From Pseudomonas syringae (GTDB taxonomy: Bacteria > Pseudomonadota > Gammaproteobacteria > Pseudomonadales > Pseudomonadaceae), in assembly GCF_021605415.1 (NCBI RefSeq), contig NZ_WKEQ01000020.1, forward strand, positions 1 to 64,000: a stretch of 64,000 nucleotides of DNA, in the 5' to 3' direction. Each line of letters starts with the position of its first letter. Position 1 is the first letter of the stretch. The notes beneath the pieces are model-generated. The model had not been told where the DNA came from and searched no databases. It was given only the letters and a program-made list of their open reading frames with translations. This document shows, piece by piece, positions 36,103 to 44,604 of this stretch. The position numbers were made by a program, and so were the translations under genes.

Positions 36103-36655
36103 CCGGATGCTTAATAAAAGTCATTAAACACGACCAACTCCGCGCGTTTCTTCGATACAATCTCCCCCCGATTATAAGGACGTCTCCTGATCGGGCCCCG
36201 CAACACCGTCAATACCGCAGTCATTGACACCCCAATCGCCCACAGAGAGCCGCCCACACAGATCGAGTGAAGCTGGCGTGCTTGCTGTTCGTTGAGCAAA
36301 TCCCACCTTTTCGCGAATCTGCAGAGCTGTCGTCACGCTCGGCTTTTGCCGGCGGATACAGCCCTTTTTGAGGTTCACGTCTTCAAAAGAGCGTGAAAAA
36401 AAACGGGTTTTCACAACTTCACAAGAGTGTGGCGAGCAAATGAATAGTTTTGCGTCTGAACATGCACCATTAGCGTCTGAAACAGCCCAACGACACAGGA
36501 ACGGGTATACCTCGAAGACTGGTTACTGAAGCCTGTCCGCTACGGATTTGGTTGCACAAACGGATGTCTCGGCCATAAGTCGAATTGCCAGCGCTGAGCT
36601 GAAATGAGTTCATGGAGCTCTTGAAGCCAGCCCGTCTGCATCCGTCGAAGTTGCG
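36103..36655. other. Long gene-free leader region upstream of mqo
   Basis: About 550 bp without a convincing gene. It is less GC-rich than its surroundings around 36380-36460 and has two copies of GCGTCTGAA (36457-36465 and 36473-36481). It may hold the mqo promoter and a long 5' leader or small RNA. Short open frames here on the - strand lack ribosome binding sites. Confidence 0.45.
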
Positions 36656-36778
36656 ATGAATTGCGAAGATTCGGACATGGCGAAACGAGTCATGGGTATC
36701 CAGGGTCAACTGACCTGCCCTGGAACGCCTGGCAGCCATGCCGACAATTTGGTGCTGCAGATTTTGGAGACGCGTTAA
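36656..36778 (+). CDS. Possible 40-residue leader peptide directly abutting mqo
   Basis: An open frame starting at ATG 36656 (or an in-frame ATG at 36677, 33 residues) ends with TAA at 36776-36778, immediately before the mqo ATG at 36779. The TAAATG junction would allow translational coupling. No strong ribosome binding site precedes either ATG, and the mqo ribosome binding site lies inside the frame. It could be chance. Confidence 0.3.
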   Translation: MNCEDSDMAKRVMGIQGQLTCPGTPGSHADNLVLQILETR

Positions 36779-38287
36779 ATGGCGCATAACGAAGCAGTCG
36801 ACGTAGTACTGGTTGGGGCCGGCATCATGAGTGCCACCCTTGCCGTGCTGCTCAAAGAACTCGACCCCGCGATCAAGCTGGAAGTCGTCGAGTTGATGGA
36901 TTCCGGTGCCGCAGAGAGTTCCAACCCCTGGAACAACGCCGGTACCGGCCACGCCGGCCTGTGCGAGCTCAATTACACGCCGCAGGCTGCCGACGGCAGC
37001 GTCGACATCAAGAAAGCCGTGCATATCAACACCCAGTTCGAAGTGTCAAAGCAGTTCTGGTCGTACCTGACCAAAAAAGGCACCTTCGGCTCGTGCAAAT
37101 CGTTCATCAGCCCGGTGCCGCACCTGAGTTTTGTGCAGGGCGACAACGGTGTCTCGTTCCTCAAGAAGCGCTTTGAGGTGCTGAGCAAGCACCACGCCTT
37201 TGCCGACATGGAATACACCGAAGACAAGGCCACCATGGCCGAGTGGATGCCGCTGATGATGCCGGGGCGTCCGGCCGACGAAGTGCTCGCCGCCACTCGC
37301 GTGATGAACGGCACCGACGTCAATTTCGGCGCCCTGACCAATCAGTTGCTCAAACACCTGACCAGCGCCCCGGATGCTCAGGTCAAATACTGCAAGCGCG
37401 TGACCGGCCTGAAGCGTAACGGCAGCGGTTGGACCGTCAGCATCAAGGACGTCAACAGCGGCAACACCCGTGAAGTCGACGCCAAGTTCGTCTTCCTCGG
37501 CGCTGGCGGCGCGGCACTGCCGCTGTTGCAAGCCTCGGGCATCGAAGAAAGCAAAGGCTTCGGCGGGTTCCCCATCAGCGGCCAGTGGCTGCGTTGCGAT
37601 AACCCGGAAGTGGTCAAGCATCACCAGGCCAAGGTGTACAGCCAGGCTGCTGTGGGTTCGCCGCCGATGTCCGTGCCGCACCTCGACACCCGCGTAGTCG
37701 ACGGTAAGAAATCCCTGCTGTTCGGACCTTACGCCGGTTTTACCACCAAGTTCCTCAAGCACGGTTCGTTCATGGATCTGCCGATGTCGGTGCGCGCCGG
37801 CAACATCGGCCCGATGCTGTCCGTCGCGAAAAACAACATGGATCTGACCAAGTACCTGGTCAGCGAAGTGATGCAATCGATGGAGCAGCGCCTGGATTCC
37901 CTGCGCCGCTTCTACCCCGAGGCGAAAGCCGAAGACTGGCGCCTGGAAGTGGCCGGCCAGCGGGTGCAGATCATCAAGAAAGACCCGAAAAAGGGTGGCG
38001 TCTTGCAGTTCGGCACGGAACTGGTCGCGGCCAAGGACGGCTCTCTCGCCGCCCTGCTCGGCGCTTCACCAGGTGCCTCGGTGACAGTTTCGATCATGCT
38101 CGAACTGATCGAAAAATGCTTCGCCAGCAAAGCCGCCGGCGAGTGGGCTACCAAGCTCAAGGAAATCTTCCCCGCCCGTGAAAAGGTTCTGGAGAACGAC
38201 GCTGCGCTGTATCGCAAGATCAACACGCAGAACAACGTTGCGCTGGAACTGGTCGAGGCCAGCAGCGAGACCGAAAGCTACGCCTGA
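36779..38287 (+). CDS. mqo: Malate:quinone oxidoreductase
   Basis: A 502-residue FAD-dependent, membrane-associated enzyme that oxidises malate to oxaloacetate and passes electrons to quinone. The FAD motif is VLVGAGIMSATLA (about 10-22), followed by the Mqo pattern NPWNNAGTGHAGLCELNYTP. GGAG lies 12 bp before the ATG. It corresponds to mqoB (PA4640) by synteny with the PA4642-family gene, hpt, upp and uraA. Confidence 0.95.
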   Translation: MAHNEAVDVVLVGAGIMSATLAVLLKELDPAIKLEVVELMDSGAAESSNPWNNAGTGHAGLCELNYTPQAADGSVDIKKAVHINTQFEVSKQFWSYLTKKGTFGSCKSFISPVPHLSFVQGDNGVSFLKKRFEVLSKHHAFADMEYTEDKATMAEWMPLMMPGRPADEVLAATRVMNGTDVNFGALTNQLLKHLTSAPDAQVKYCKRVTGLKRNGSGWTVSIKDVNSGNTREVDAKFVFLGAGGAALPLLQASGIEESKGFGGFPISGQWLRCDNPEVVKHHQAKVYSQAAVGSPPMSVPHLDTRVVDGKKSLLFGPYAGFTTKFLKHGSFMDLPMSVRAGNIGPMLSVAKNNMDLTKYLVSEVMQSMEQRLDSLRRFYPEAKAEDWRLEVAGQRVQIIKKDPKKGGVLQFGTELVAAKDGSLAALLGASPGASVTVSIMLELIEKCFASKAAGEWATKLKEIFPAREKVLENDAALYRKINTQNNVALELVEASSETESYA

Positions 38288-38299
38288 TTTGGCCGCCGC

Positions 38300-38342
38300 A
38301 TAAAAAACGCCCCGTACTCGTCGAGTGCGGGGCGTTTTTTAT
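38300..38342 (+). terminator. Rho-independent terminator of mqo
   Basis: ATAAAAAACGCCCCG pairs with CGGGGCGTTTTTTAT around an inner ACTCG/CGAGT stem; it ends in six T residues, 13 bp after the mqo stop. Confidence 0.93.
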
Positions 38343-38350
38343 GCGCCTTC

Positions 38351-38418
38351 TGCAGGAGCACGGCTTGCCGGCGATGCGATTTCAGAAACGCCTGCGCCGG
38401 CAAGCCGTTCTCCTACAA
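38351..38418. repeat. REPIN, GGCTTGCCGGCGATG type
   Basis: TGCAGGAGCACGGCTTGCCG and the inverted CGGCAAGCCGTTCTCCTACA enclose about 20 bp. It is a variant of the REP family at 42437 and 45809. Confidence 0.82.
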
Positions 38419-38420
38419 CC

Positions 38421-38708
38421 TCAGCCGCGTGCTTTCCCGATCAGTTCGATATATTCCTGGGCATTACGCTGATCCTTGATCAACGCCACAAAGTCATTGC
38501 CGTGCTCGTCCTTGCCGTCGAGATCAAAACCGGCCTCGACAAAGAACGTCAAAAACCGCTCAAAATCGTCGATGCGCAGACCACGGTACGCCTTGATCAG
38601 TTTGTGCAGCGACGGCGAGGTGGCATCGACCGGCTCAAAATCGAGGAACAGTTTGATCTGCTCATCGCCGATCTCGTCACCAATCACTTGCTTCTTATCT
38701 TTACGCAT
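38421..38708 (-). CDS. PA4642 family protein
   Basis: A 95-residue acidic, mostly helical protein. It matches the PA4642 family in length and in its place next to mqo. No catalytic motif; function unknown. Not in an evident operon with its neighbours. Confidence 0.85.
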   Translation of the reverse strand: MRKDKKQVIGDEIGDEQIKLFLDFEPVDATSPSLHKLIKAYRGLRIDDFERFLTFFVEAGFDLDGKDEHGNDFVALIKDQRNAQEYIELIGKARG

Positions 38709-38771
38709 TGCCGACTCCAGCTCGCAGACATTTCACGGGGCGGGCAGTTTACCCCCGCGCAGGCGCCGGGC

Positions 38772-39179
38772 TCAACGCGGACGAACAGCGCCGGTGTGCA
38801 GATCGGCCCAGATATGGCCGTTGGCGTAGCTGAGGAACTGGCAATACACGGTGTCGTTGCGCAGCAAATCAATGATGACCCGGTACTGGGCGAGCGGGTA
38901 ATAAAGGGTCAGGGTTTTGCTTTTTTCATCGTACAATGGCTTTTTCAGGCTTTTGCTTTCGCCATCGAAATTGACCAGCACCTGCGTGATCGTCGCGCCT
39001 TTGTTCAGGGATTTGCCCTTGAGACGGATCATCAGCGGCGCAGTGACCGGGATCGGCTGCTGATTGGACTGACGCTGGGCGCCGGGGCGGCGGCCAGAGG
39101 CAGGCTGATGGTCAGCAACATGGCTGCGCAGCTGCGGATCAAAAGGCTTATGACAGGCTCCGGAAGCAGGGCCGAGCAC
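38772..39179 (-). CDS. Conserved hypothetical exported protein, 5' part apparently frameshifted
   Basis: The C-terminal 90 residues (from IPVTAPLMIRL) look like a real beta-rich protein, but this frame has no signal peptide and no good start; GTG 39179 is nominal. In the next frame, 39151-39087 encodes a signal-like stretch (SLLIRSCAAMLLTISLPLAAA) just after GGAG, but begins with ATA instead of ATG. One missing base in the C-rich run near 39085-39093 would join the two. It may be a degraded gene, or contain a sequencing error. Position matches PA4643. Confidence 0.5.
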   Translation of the reverse strand: MLGPASGACHKPFDPQLRSHVADHQPASGRRPGAQRQSNQQPIPVTAPLMIRLKGKSLNKGATITQVLVNFDGESKSLKKPLYDEKSKTLTLYYPLAQYRVIIDLLRNDTVYCQFLSYANGHIWADLHTGAVRPR

Positions 39180-39194
39180 TTTAGCAGTCTTTAA

Positions 39195-39265
39195 AAGCAA
39201 AGATCGCAGCCTTCGGCAGCGCCTACACGGGATCTGCAGAACTTGCCGAAGGCTGCGGTCTTCTG
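39195..39265. repeat. Inverted repeat of the GATCGCAGC family
   Basis: AAGATCGCAGCCTTCGGCAG and the inverted CTTGCCGAAGGCTGCGGTCT face each other over about 25 bp. Related to the copies at 21499, 34213 and 60398. Confidence 0.82.
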
Positions 39266-39269
39266 ATTT

Positions 39270-39743
39270 TCAATCGAACTGCGCGCGCATCCAGGCTTGA
39301 TACGCGGCTACACCCGGCTCACCTTCACGCGGCGCCCAGTCCGCCAGTTCACCCTCGCCCACCGGACGATACGGTCCGGCCTTGCATTCAAACATCAGGC
39401 TGTCCGCTTCCAGTACCACCAGGCCATGAAACACACCGGTCGGCAGATCAACGCCAACACAATCGCCACCGGCCACCAACACCTGCTTGTTCACGATGCT
39501 GCCAGCCTCATCGAAGATCAGCACGCCAAGCCGTCCCTTGAGTACCAACAAGGTTTCGGCCTTATTGTCGCCCAAGTGCCGATGAGGCGGGATGTAGGTG
39601 CTCGGCTGCAAGCCCACGGCCATCCGATGACACGCATCTTCCATTTGATGGAAGTTGTGATGCTGGCGACCACGTGGATTTGCCGAAGCTTTCCCGGCCA
39701 AGTCACTGAACAGGGTTTGATCGAGAAAGGCCGGCGCGGTCAT
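39270..39743 (-). CDS. WbuC family cupin-fold metalloprotein
   Basis: A 157-residue cupin. The first metal motif is seen as PPHRHLGDNKAETLLVLKG (about 52-70), with a further histidine in GVFHGLV (about 110). WbuC proteins occur beside O-antigen genes elsewhere; here it is beside hpt, as PA4644 is. Activity unknown. The start lies 3 bp after the hpt stop, so the two genes form an operon. Confidence 0.86.
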   Translation of the reverse strand: MTAPAFLDQTLFSDLAGKASANPRGRQHHNFHQMEDACHRMAVGLQPSTYIPPHRHLGDNKAETLLVLKGRLGVLIFDEAGSIVNKQVLVAGGDCVGVDLPTGVFHGLVVLEADSLMFECKAGPYRPVGEGELADWAPREGEPGVAAYQAWMRAQFD

Positions 39744-39746
39744 GTC

Positions 39747-40304
39747 TTACAGTCCTTTAACGGCGAAGATTCCATTGGCGTTGCGCCAGTAGCCTTTATA
39801 GTCCATGCCGTAACCGAAGATGTAACGGTCGATGCACGGCAAGCCGACGAAATCGGCTTTCAGGTCGGGACGCGCCTTGCGGTCGTGATCCTTGTCGATC
39901 AGCACGGCGGTGTGGACTTTGCGCGCGCCGGCGTGTTTGCAGAAGTCGATGATCGCGCCCAGGGTGTGACCTTCATCGAGAATGTCGTCGATGATCAGCA
40001 CGTCACGGTCGATGAACGAGACTTCCGGCTTGGCTTTCCAGAACAGGTCGCCGCCGCTGGTTTCGTTGCGATAACGGGTCGCGTGCAGGTAGGACGCTTC
40101 CAGCGGGAAATGCAGATGCGTCAGCAGCTTGCCGGAGAAAATCAGCCCGCCGTTCATCACGCAGAACACCACCGGATTGCTGTCGGCCAGTTGGTCGTTG
40201 ATTTGCGCACCGACGCGGGCAATAGCGGCCTCGACCTCAGCTTCGGTGTACAGGCAGTCAGCCTCTCGCATGACTTGACGGATATGCTCGAGATCAGCGG
40301 ACAT
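39747..40304 (-). CDS. hpt: Hypoxanthine-guanine phosphoribosyltransferase
   Basis: A 185-residue type I phosphoribosyltransferase of purine salvage. The PRPP loop is VLIIDDILDEGHT (about 101-113). Other family features are the flexible-loop region near 66-80 and DFVGL-CIDRYIFGYG near the C terminus. GGAGAG precedes the ATG at 40304. Same position as PA4645. Confidence 0.9.
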   Translation of the reverse strand: MSADLEHIRQVMREADCLYTEAEVEAAIARVGAQINDQLADSNPVVFCVMNGGLIFSGKLLTHLHFPLEASYLHATRYRNETSGGDLFWKAKPEVSFIDRDVLIIDDILDEGHTLGAIIDFCKHAGARKVHTAVLIDKDHDRKARPDLKADFVGLPCIDRYIFGYGMDYKGYWRNANGIFAVKGL

Positions 40305-40469
40305 GGCGCTCTCCAGGGATTGGCGGAATTGGAAAAGCGGGCAAAGGTACGCATCCCGCGAGGCCGAATCAAGCATTTGTGGACTAACGTACTCTATGTC
40401 CTATAGGACATCACCCTCGGATAGATTAATCTAGGCCGGTTTTTTTGCCCGCCGCCGGAGCCTTTCCCC

Positions 40470-41108
40470 ATGCCCATCCTCGAGATCCGCCATCCGCTGA
40501 TCCGCCACAAGCTCGGCCTTATGCGCCGCGCAGACATCAGCACGAAGAATTTCCGCGAGCTCGCTCAGGAAGTCGGCGCCCTGTTGACCTATGAAGCCAC
40601 CAAAGATTTGCCGCTCGAATCCTACGATATTCCAGGCTGGTGCGGCACCGTGTCGGTCGAGAAAATCGCCGGCAAGAAGATCACCGTGGTGCCGATCCTG
40701 CGTGCCGGCATCGGCATGCTCGAAGGCGTGCTCAGCCTGATTCCAGGCGCCAAAGTCAGCGCCGTAGGCGTGGCCCGCAATGAAGAAACGTTGCAGGCCC
40801 ACACCTACCTGGAAAAACTCGTTCCGGAAATCGACGAACGCCTGGCAATGATCATCGACCCGATGCTCGCCACCGGCAGTTCCATGGTCGCGACCATCGA
40901 CCTGCTGAAAAAGGCTGGCTGCAAAGACATCCGCGCCATGGTGCTGGTCGCCGCGCCGGAAGGCATCGCCGCTGTCGAGAAGGCTCACCCGGACGTGACC
41001 ATCTACACCGCGTCCATCGACGAACGCTTGAACGAACACGGTTACATCATCCCGGGCCTGGGCGATGCCGGTGACAAGATCTTCGGCACCAAGCAGAAGG
41101 ACGCGTGA
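40470..41108 (+). CDS. upp: Uracil phosphoribosyltransferase
   Basis: A 212-residue enzyme making UMP from uracil and PRPP. The PRPP loop is MIIDPMLATGSSM (about 128-140) and the uracil-binding C-terminal region is YIIPGLGDAGDKIFGT. The length is normal. It is followed after 2 bp by the uracil permease gene and is divergent from hpt. Confidence 0.95.
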   Translation: MPILEIRHPLIRHKLGLMRRADISTKNFRELAQEVGALLTYEATKDLPLESYDIPGWCGTVSVEKIAGKKITVVPILRAGIGMLEGVLSLIPGAKVSAVGVARNEETLQAHTYLEKLVPEIDERLAMIIDPMLATGSSMVATIDLLKKAGCKDIRAMVLVAAPEGIAAVEKAHPDVTIYTASIDERLNEHGYIIPGLGDAGDKIFGTKQKDA

Positions 41109-41110
41109 CC

Positions 41111-42385
41111 ATGCAGCAAGAGTTCAACGATCCGCTCTGGCGCACGGTACTGTCCGGCGCCCAGATGCTGTTCGTGGCTTTCGGCGCCCTGGTGCTGATG
41201 CCGCTGATCACGGGCCTTGACCCGAACGTGGCACTGTTTACCGCAGGTCTGGGCACGATCCTGTTCCAGATCGTCACCGGCCGTCAGGTGCCGGTGTTCC
41301 TGGCGTCGAGTTTTGCCTTCATCACCCCGATCATTCTCGCCAAGGGCCAGTTCGGCCTCGCCGCGACCATGGGCGGTGTGATGGCGGCCGGTTTCGTCTA
41401 CACCTTCCTCGGCCTCGCCGTGAAGATCAAAGGCACCGGGTTCATTGATCGTTTGCTGCCGCCGGTGGTGATCGGTCCGGTGATCATCTCCATCGGCCTG
41501 GCTATGGCGCCGATTGCCGCCAACATGGCGATGGGCAAGGCCGGCGACGGCTCGGAACTGATCCACTACCAGACCGCAATGATGATCTCGATGCCGGCTT
41601 TGTTGACCACGTTGATCGTGGCGGTGTTCGGCAAAGGCATTTTCCGTCTGGTGCCGATCATTTCCGGCGTGCTGGTCGGCTTTGCCATGGCGTTCTATTT
41701 CGGTGTCGTCGACACCGCGAAGATTGCCGCTGCACCGTGGTTTGCCATCCCGCACTTCACCGCGCCGGAATTCAACTGGCAGGCGATTCTGTTCATCGTC
41801 CCGGTGGCGTTGGCGCCGGCCATTGAGCACATCGGTGGCGTGATCGCCGTGGGCAGCGTGACCGGTCGTGACTATCTGAAGAAACCGGGCCTGCACCGCA
41901 CGCTGCTCGGAGACGGCATCGCCACCACGGCAGCCGGTCTGTTCGGCGGCCCGCCCAACACCACTTACGCCGAAGTAACAGGCGCGGTGATGCTGACCAA
42001 GAACTACAACCCGAAAATCATGACCTGGGCGGCAATCTTTGCCATCAGCCTGGCGTTTGTCGGCAAGTTCGGCGCACTGCTGCAAAGCATTCCGGTGCCG
42101 GTGATGGGCGGGATTCTGTGCCTGCTGTTCGGTTCGATTGCGGCGGTGGGCATGAACACCCTGATCCGTCACAAGATCGATCTGGCCGAGGCACGCAACC
42201 TGGTGATCGTTTCGGTGACGCTGGTGTTCGGCATCGGTGGCGTGCTGATCGGCACCGGCACCGGCCCGGACGATTGGGGCCTCAAAGGCATTGCGCTGTG
42301 CGCGGTGGTGGCGATTGCTCTGAACCTGATTCTGCCGGGCAATGACGGCTGGAAGAACAAGAAGGCGGATGAGCCGCTGATTTAA
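41111..42385 (+). CDS. uraA: Uracil-xanthine permease (uracil:H+ symporter) UraA
   Basis: A 424-residue NCS2-family transporter with about 14 membrane segments. The NCS2 signature region is GGPPNTTYAE (about 279-288). It is coupled to upp: import of uracil followed by conversion to UMP. The ATG at 41111 is two bases past the upp stop. Confidence 0.93.
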   Translation: MQQEFNDPLWRTVLSGAQMLFVAFGALVLMPLITGLDPNVALFTAGLGTILFQIVTGRQVPVFLASSFAFITPIILAKGQFGLAATMGGVMAAGFVYTFLGLAVKIKGTGFIDRLLPPVVIGPVIISIGLAMAPIAANMAMGKAGDGSELIHYQTAMMISMPALLTTLIVAVFGKGIFRLVPIISGVLVGFAMAFYFGVVDTAKIAAAPWFAIPHFTAPEFNWQAILFIVPVALAPAIEHIGGVIAVGSVTGRDYLKKPGLHRTLLGDGIATTAAGLFGGPPNTTYAEVTGAVMLTKNYNPKIMTWAAIFAISLAFVGKFGALLQSIPVPVMGGILCLLFGSIAAVGMNTLIRHKIDLAEARNLVIVSVTLVFGIGGVLIGTGTGPDDWGLKGIALCAVVAIALNLILPGNDGWKNKKADEPLI

Positions 42386-42397
42386 CCTCCCCCCAAA

Positions 42398-42424
42398 GAT
42401 CGTTCCCACGCAGTGGGAACGATC
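42398..42424. other. Perfect 12-bp hairpin after uraA without a T tract
   Basis: GATCGTTCCCAC (42398-42409) and GTGGGAACGATC (42413-42424) around GCA. It may end or protect the upp-uraA message. It is repeat-like rather than a classical terminator. Confidence 0.65.
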
Positions 42425-42436
42425 ACGACGCAATAC

Positions 42437-42464
42437 CTGTAGGAGCGAGCCTGCTCGCGATGCG
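42437..42464 (+). repeat. REP element, single copy (GTAGGAGCGAGCCTGCTCGCGA family)
   Basis: TGTAGGAGCGAGCCTGCTCG followed by CGATGCG. It ends two bases before the hemH stop. Confidence 0.87.
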
Positions 42465-42465
42465 T

Positions 42466-43491
42466 TTATAGGGCCAGCGGCGCTCTTTCGCACAAGGTCG
42501 CCAATGCCTTCGCCCATTGCGGGTCATCGTTGAGGCACGGCACCAGCACTAATTCCTCGCCCCCCGCTTCGCGGAACTGCTCTTTGCCGCGATCACCGAT
42601 TTCCTCCAGCGTCTCGATGCAGTCCGCAACAAACGCCGGGCACATCACCAGAATTTTTTTCACGCCGCTTTTGGCCAGCTCATCAAGGCGCGCTTCGGTG
42701 TAGGGCTCGATCCACTTGGCCCGTCCCAATCGCGACTGAAACGACACCGACCATTTGCCGTCCGGCAAGCCCATGCGCTCGGCAAACAACGCCGCCGTGC
42801 GCAGGCATTGCGCGCGATAACACGTGGCCAACACCGCAGGTGCCGCGTTCTTGCAGCAATCCTGGTCCTTGAAGCAATGATTGCCGGTCGGATCAAGCTT
42901 GGTCAGGTGCCGCTCGGGCAACCCGTGGAAGCTCAGCAGCAGGTGGTCGAAGTCCTGCTGCAAATGCGGTCTGGCGCTGGCGACCAGCGCGTCGAGGTAT
43001 TCCGGCTGATCGTAGAACGGCTGAAGAATCGACAATTGCACGTCGAGTTTTTTCTCGCGCACGACTCGCTTGGCTTCTTCGATCACCGTGGTCGTGGTGC
43101 TGTCGGCGAACTGCGGGTACAGCGGCGCCAGCGTGATGCGTTTGTGCCCCGCCGCGGCCAGTTGCAGCAATTTCGTCTCAATCGACGGCTCGCCATAACG
43201 CATCGCCAGTTCTACCGGGCCGTGCGTCCATTGCGACGTCATGGCCTGCTGGAGACGACGACTGAGCACCACCAGCGGTGAGCCCTCTTCCCACCAGATC
43301 GACGCATAGGCGTGGGCCGACTGCTCCGGACGCTTGATCAGGATCAGCGATACCAGCAAACGGCGTACCGGCCATGGCAAGTCGATGACGTACGGATCCA
43401 TCAGAAACTGATTGAGGTAACGGCGCACATCGGCCACCGATGTGGAGGCCGGCGAACCGAGGTTGACCAGAAGCAAAGCGTGATCGGTCAT
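42466..43491 (-). CDS. hemH: Ferrochelatase
   Basis: A 341-residue enzyme inserting Fe2+ into protoporphyrin IX, the last step of haem synthesis. The catalytic His189 lies in SFHGLPERH, and a second conserved site in PLYPQFADSTTTT (about 123-135). Cysteines 206, 212, 213, 224 and 229 form a tight cluster; some bacterial ferrochelatases bind [2Fe-2S]. AGGAAG precedes the ATG at 43491. It is followed by a REP and convergent with uraA. Confidence 0.94.
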   Translation of the reverse strand: MTDHALLLVNLGSPASTSVADVRRYLNQFLMDPYVIDLPWPVRRLLVSLILIKRPEQSAHAYASIWWEEGSPLVVLSRRLQQAMTSQWTHGPVELAMRYGEPSIETKLLQLAAAGHKRITLAPLYPQFADSTTTTVIEEAKRVVREKKLDVQLSILQPFYDQPEYLDALVASARPHLQQDFDHLLLSFHGLPERHLTKLDPTGNHCFKDQDCCKNAAPAVLATCYRAQCLRTAALFAERMGLPDGKWSVSFQSRLGRAKWIEPYTEARLDELAKSGVKKILVMCPAFVADCIETLEEIGDRGKEQFREAGGEELVLVPCLNDDPQWAKALATLCERAPLAL

Positions 43492-43504
43492 GCAACTTCC
43501 TATT

Positions 43505-44407
43505 TCAGAGGCGGCTGGCAATATCATCCAGGGCTGCGCGCAAATCCGTGAACCGGAACGTGAAACCCGCTTCCAACAAACGTGCCGGCGTGGCCCGTTG
43601 ACCACCCAGCAACAACAAAGACATCTCGCCCAGCCCGACTTTCAATACAAGGGTCGGCAGCGGCATAAACGCCGGACGGTGCAACACGTGACCCAGCGTC
43701 TTGACGAACGCGCGATTGCGCACCGGTGCGGGCGCGCAGGCATTATAAGGACCGTTGGCGTCATCGCGGTGCAGAAGAAAATCAATCAACGCGATTTGAT
43801 CGTCGATATGAATCCACGGCATCCACTGCCGCCCGCTGCCGATACGCCCGCCCAATCCGAGCTTGAACGGCAGCAACAGGCGCGACAAAAAGCCGCCCTC
43901 GGCTGACAGCACCAACCCGGTACGCACCAGCACCACACGAATCCCCTGCCCTTCGGCACGCTGGGCGGTTTCCTCCCAGGCGATGCACAACTGACTGGCG
44001 AAATCATCGATCACCGGCGGGGACTCTTCGGTCAGCTCCCGCTCGCCGCCGTCCCCGTACCAACCGACCGCTGAACCGGATATCAGCAGCGCCGGTTTCT
44101 GTTGGCGAGTACCCAGCCAGGTCAGCAGGTTTTCAGTCAGGGTGATGCGACTGCTCCACAGTAACGCCTTGCGTCGATGAGTCCACGGACGATCAGCAAT
44201 CGGGGCACCCGCCAAATTGATGATCGCGTCCAGCGGCTCTTCGCCGAGTTCTTCGAGACGGGCAATCCCGCGCACTTGTTCACCACAGATTTTCGCGACC
44301 TTCTCCGGGCGGCGACTCCATACCGTCAGGTGATGGCCCTGCCCCAGCCAGTGTCGGCAGAGCTGACGTCCTATCAGACCAGTACCGCCGGTCAGCAATA
44401 TGTGCAT
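43505..44407 (-). CDS. TIGR01777 family NAD-dependent epimerase-like protein (YfcH)
   Basis: A 300-residue extended-SDR protein. The nucleotide motif is LLTGGTGLIGRQLC (about 4-17), then NLAGAPIADRPWT; the catalytic-type residues are near SAVGWYGDGG, and the C-terminal DUF1731-type part ends the protein. Function unknown. It is 13 bp upstream of hemH in the same direction and divergent from the renalase-like gene. Confidence 0.88.
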   Translation of the reverse strand: MHILLTGGTGLIGRQLCRHWLGQGHHLTVWSRRPEKVAKICGEQVRGIARLEELGEEPLDAIINLAGAPIADRPWTHRRKALLWSSRITLTENLLTWLGTRQQKPALLISGSAVGWYGDGGERELTEESPPVIDDFASQLCIAWEETAQRAEGQGIRVVLVRTGLVLSAEGGFLSRLLLPFKLGLGGRIGSGRQWMPWIHIDDQIALIDFLLHRDDANGPYNACAPAPVRNRAFVKTLGHVLHRPAFMPLPTLVLKVGLGEMSLLLLGGQRATPARLLEAGFTFRFTDLRAALDDIASRL

Positions 44408-44533
44408 GACTTCTTCCTCGCGTGGCGTTTTACCCGCATCCCTAGTCTATTTTTAAAAGAAGGGATCTTTGTAGTCGGGCAGGCTCTATGTTTAAACAAT
44501 AGGCCAAGCTGTCAAAACGAGAATGCAGGAAGT

Positions 44534-44584
44534 TATACCAAAAAACAAAATTGTACAGGTTTCATCCACGGCGTAGTCTGTACA
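44534..44584 (+). promoter_or_regulatory. Probable light-regulated promoter of the renalase-like gene, with a PplR-type operator
   Basis: TATACC (44534-44539), 12 bp, TGTACA (44552-44557) is one mismatch from the consensus T(G/A)TACA-N12-TGTA(C/T)A. It overlaps the -35 box TTGTAC (44551-44556), 17 bp from the -10 box TAGTCT (44574-44579). A lone TGTACA half-site follows at 44579-44584. Promoter boxes are read by eye. Confidence 0.62.
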
Positions 44585-44604
44585 GAAAGGTAAACGAGGC
44601 CCCT

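Noticed and set aside
36470..37024. A 184-codon - strand frame covering the mqo 5' end and leader
   Set aside because: Half of it is antisense to mqo, and no ribosome binding site or known motif was found. I kept the leader only as an open question.
42398..42424. Perfect hairpin after uraA as a rho-independent terminator
   Set aside because: The bases after the stem are ACGACGC, not a T run. I list it as a hairpin of uncertain role.
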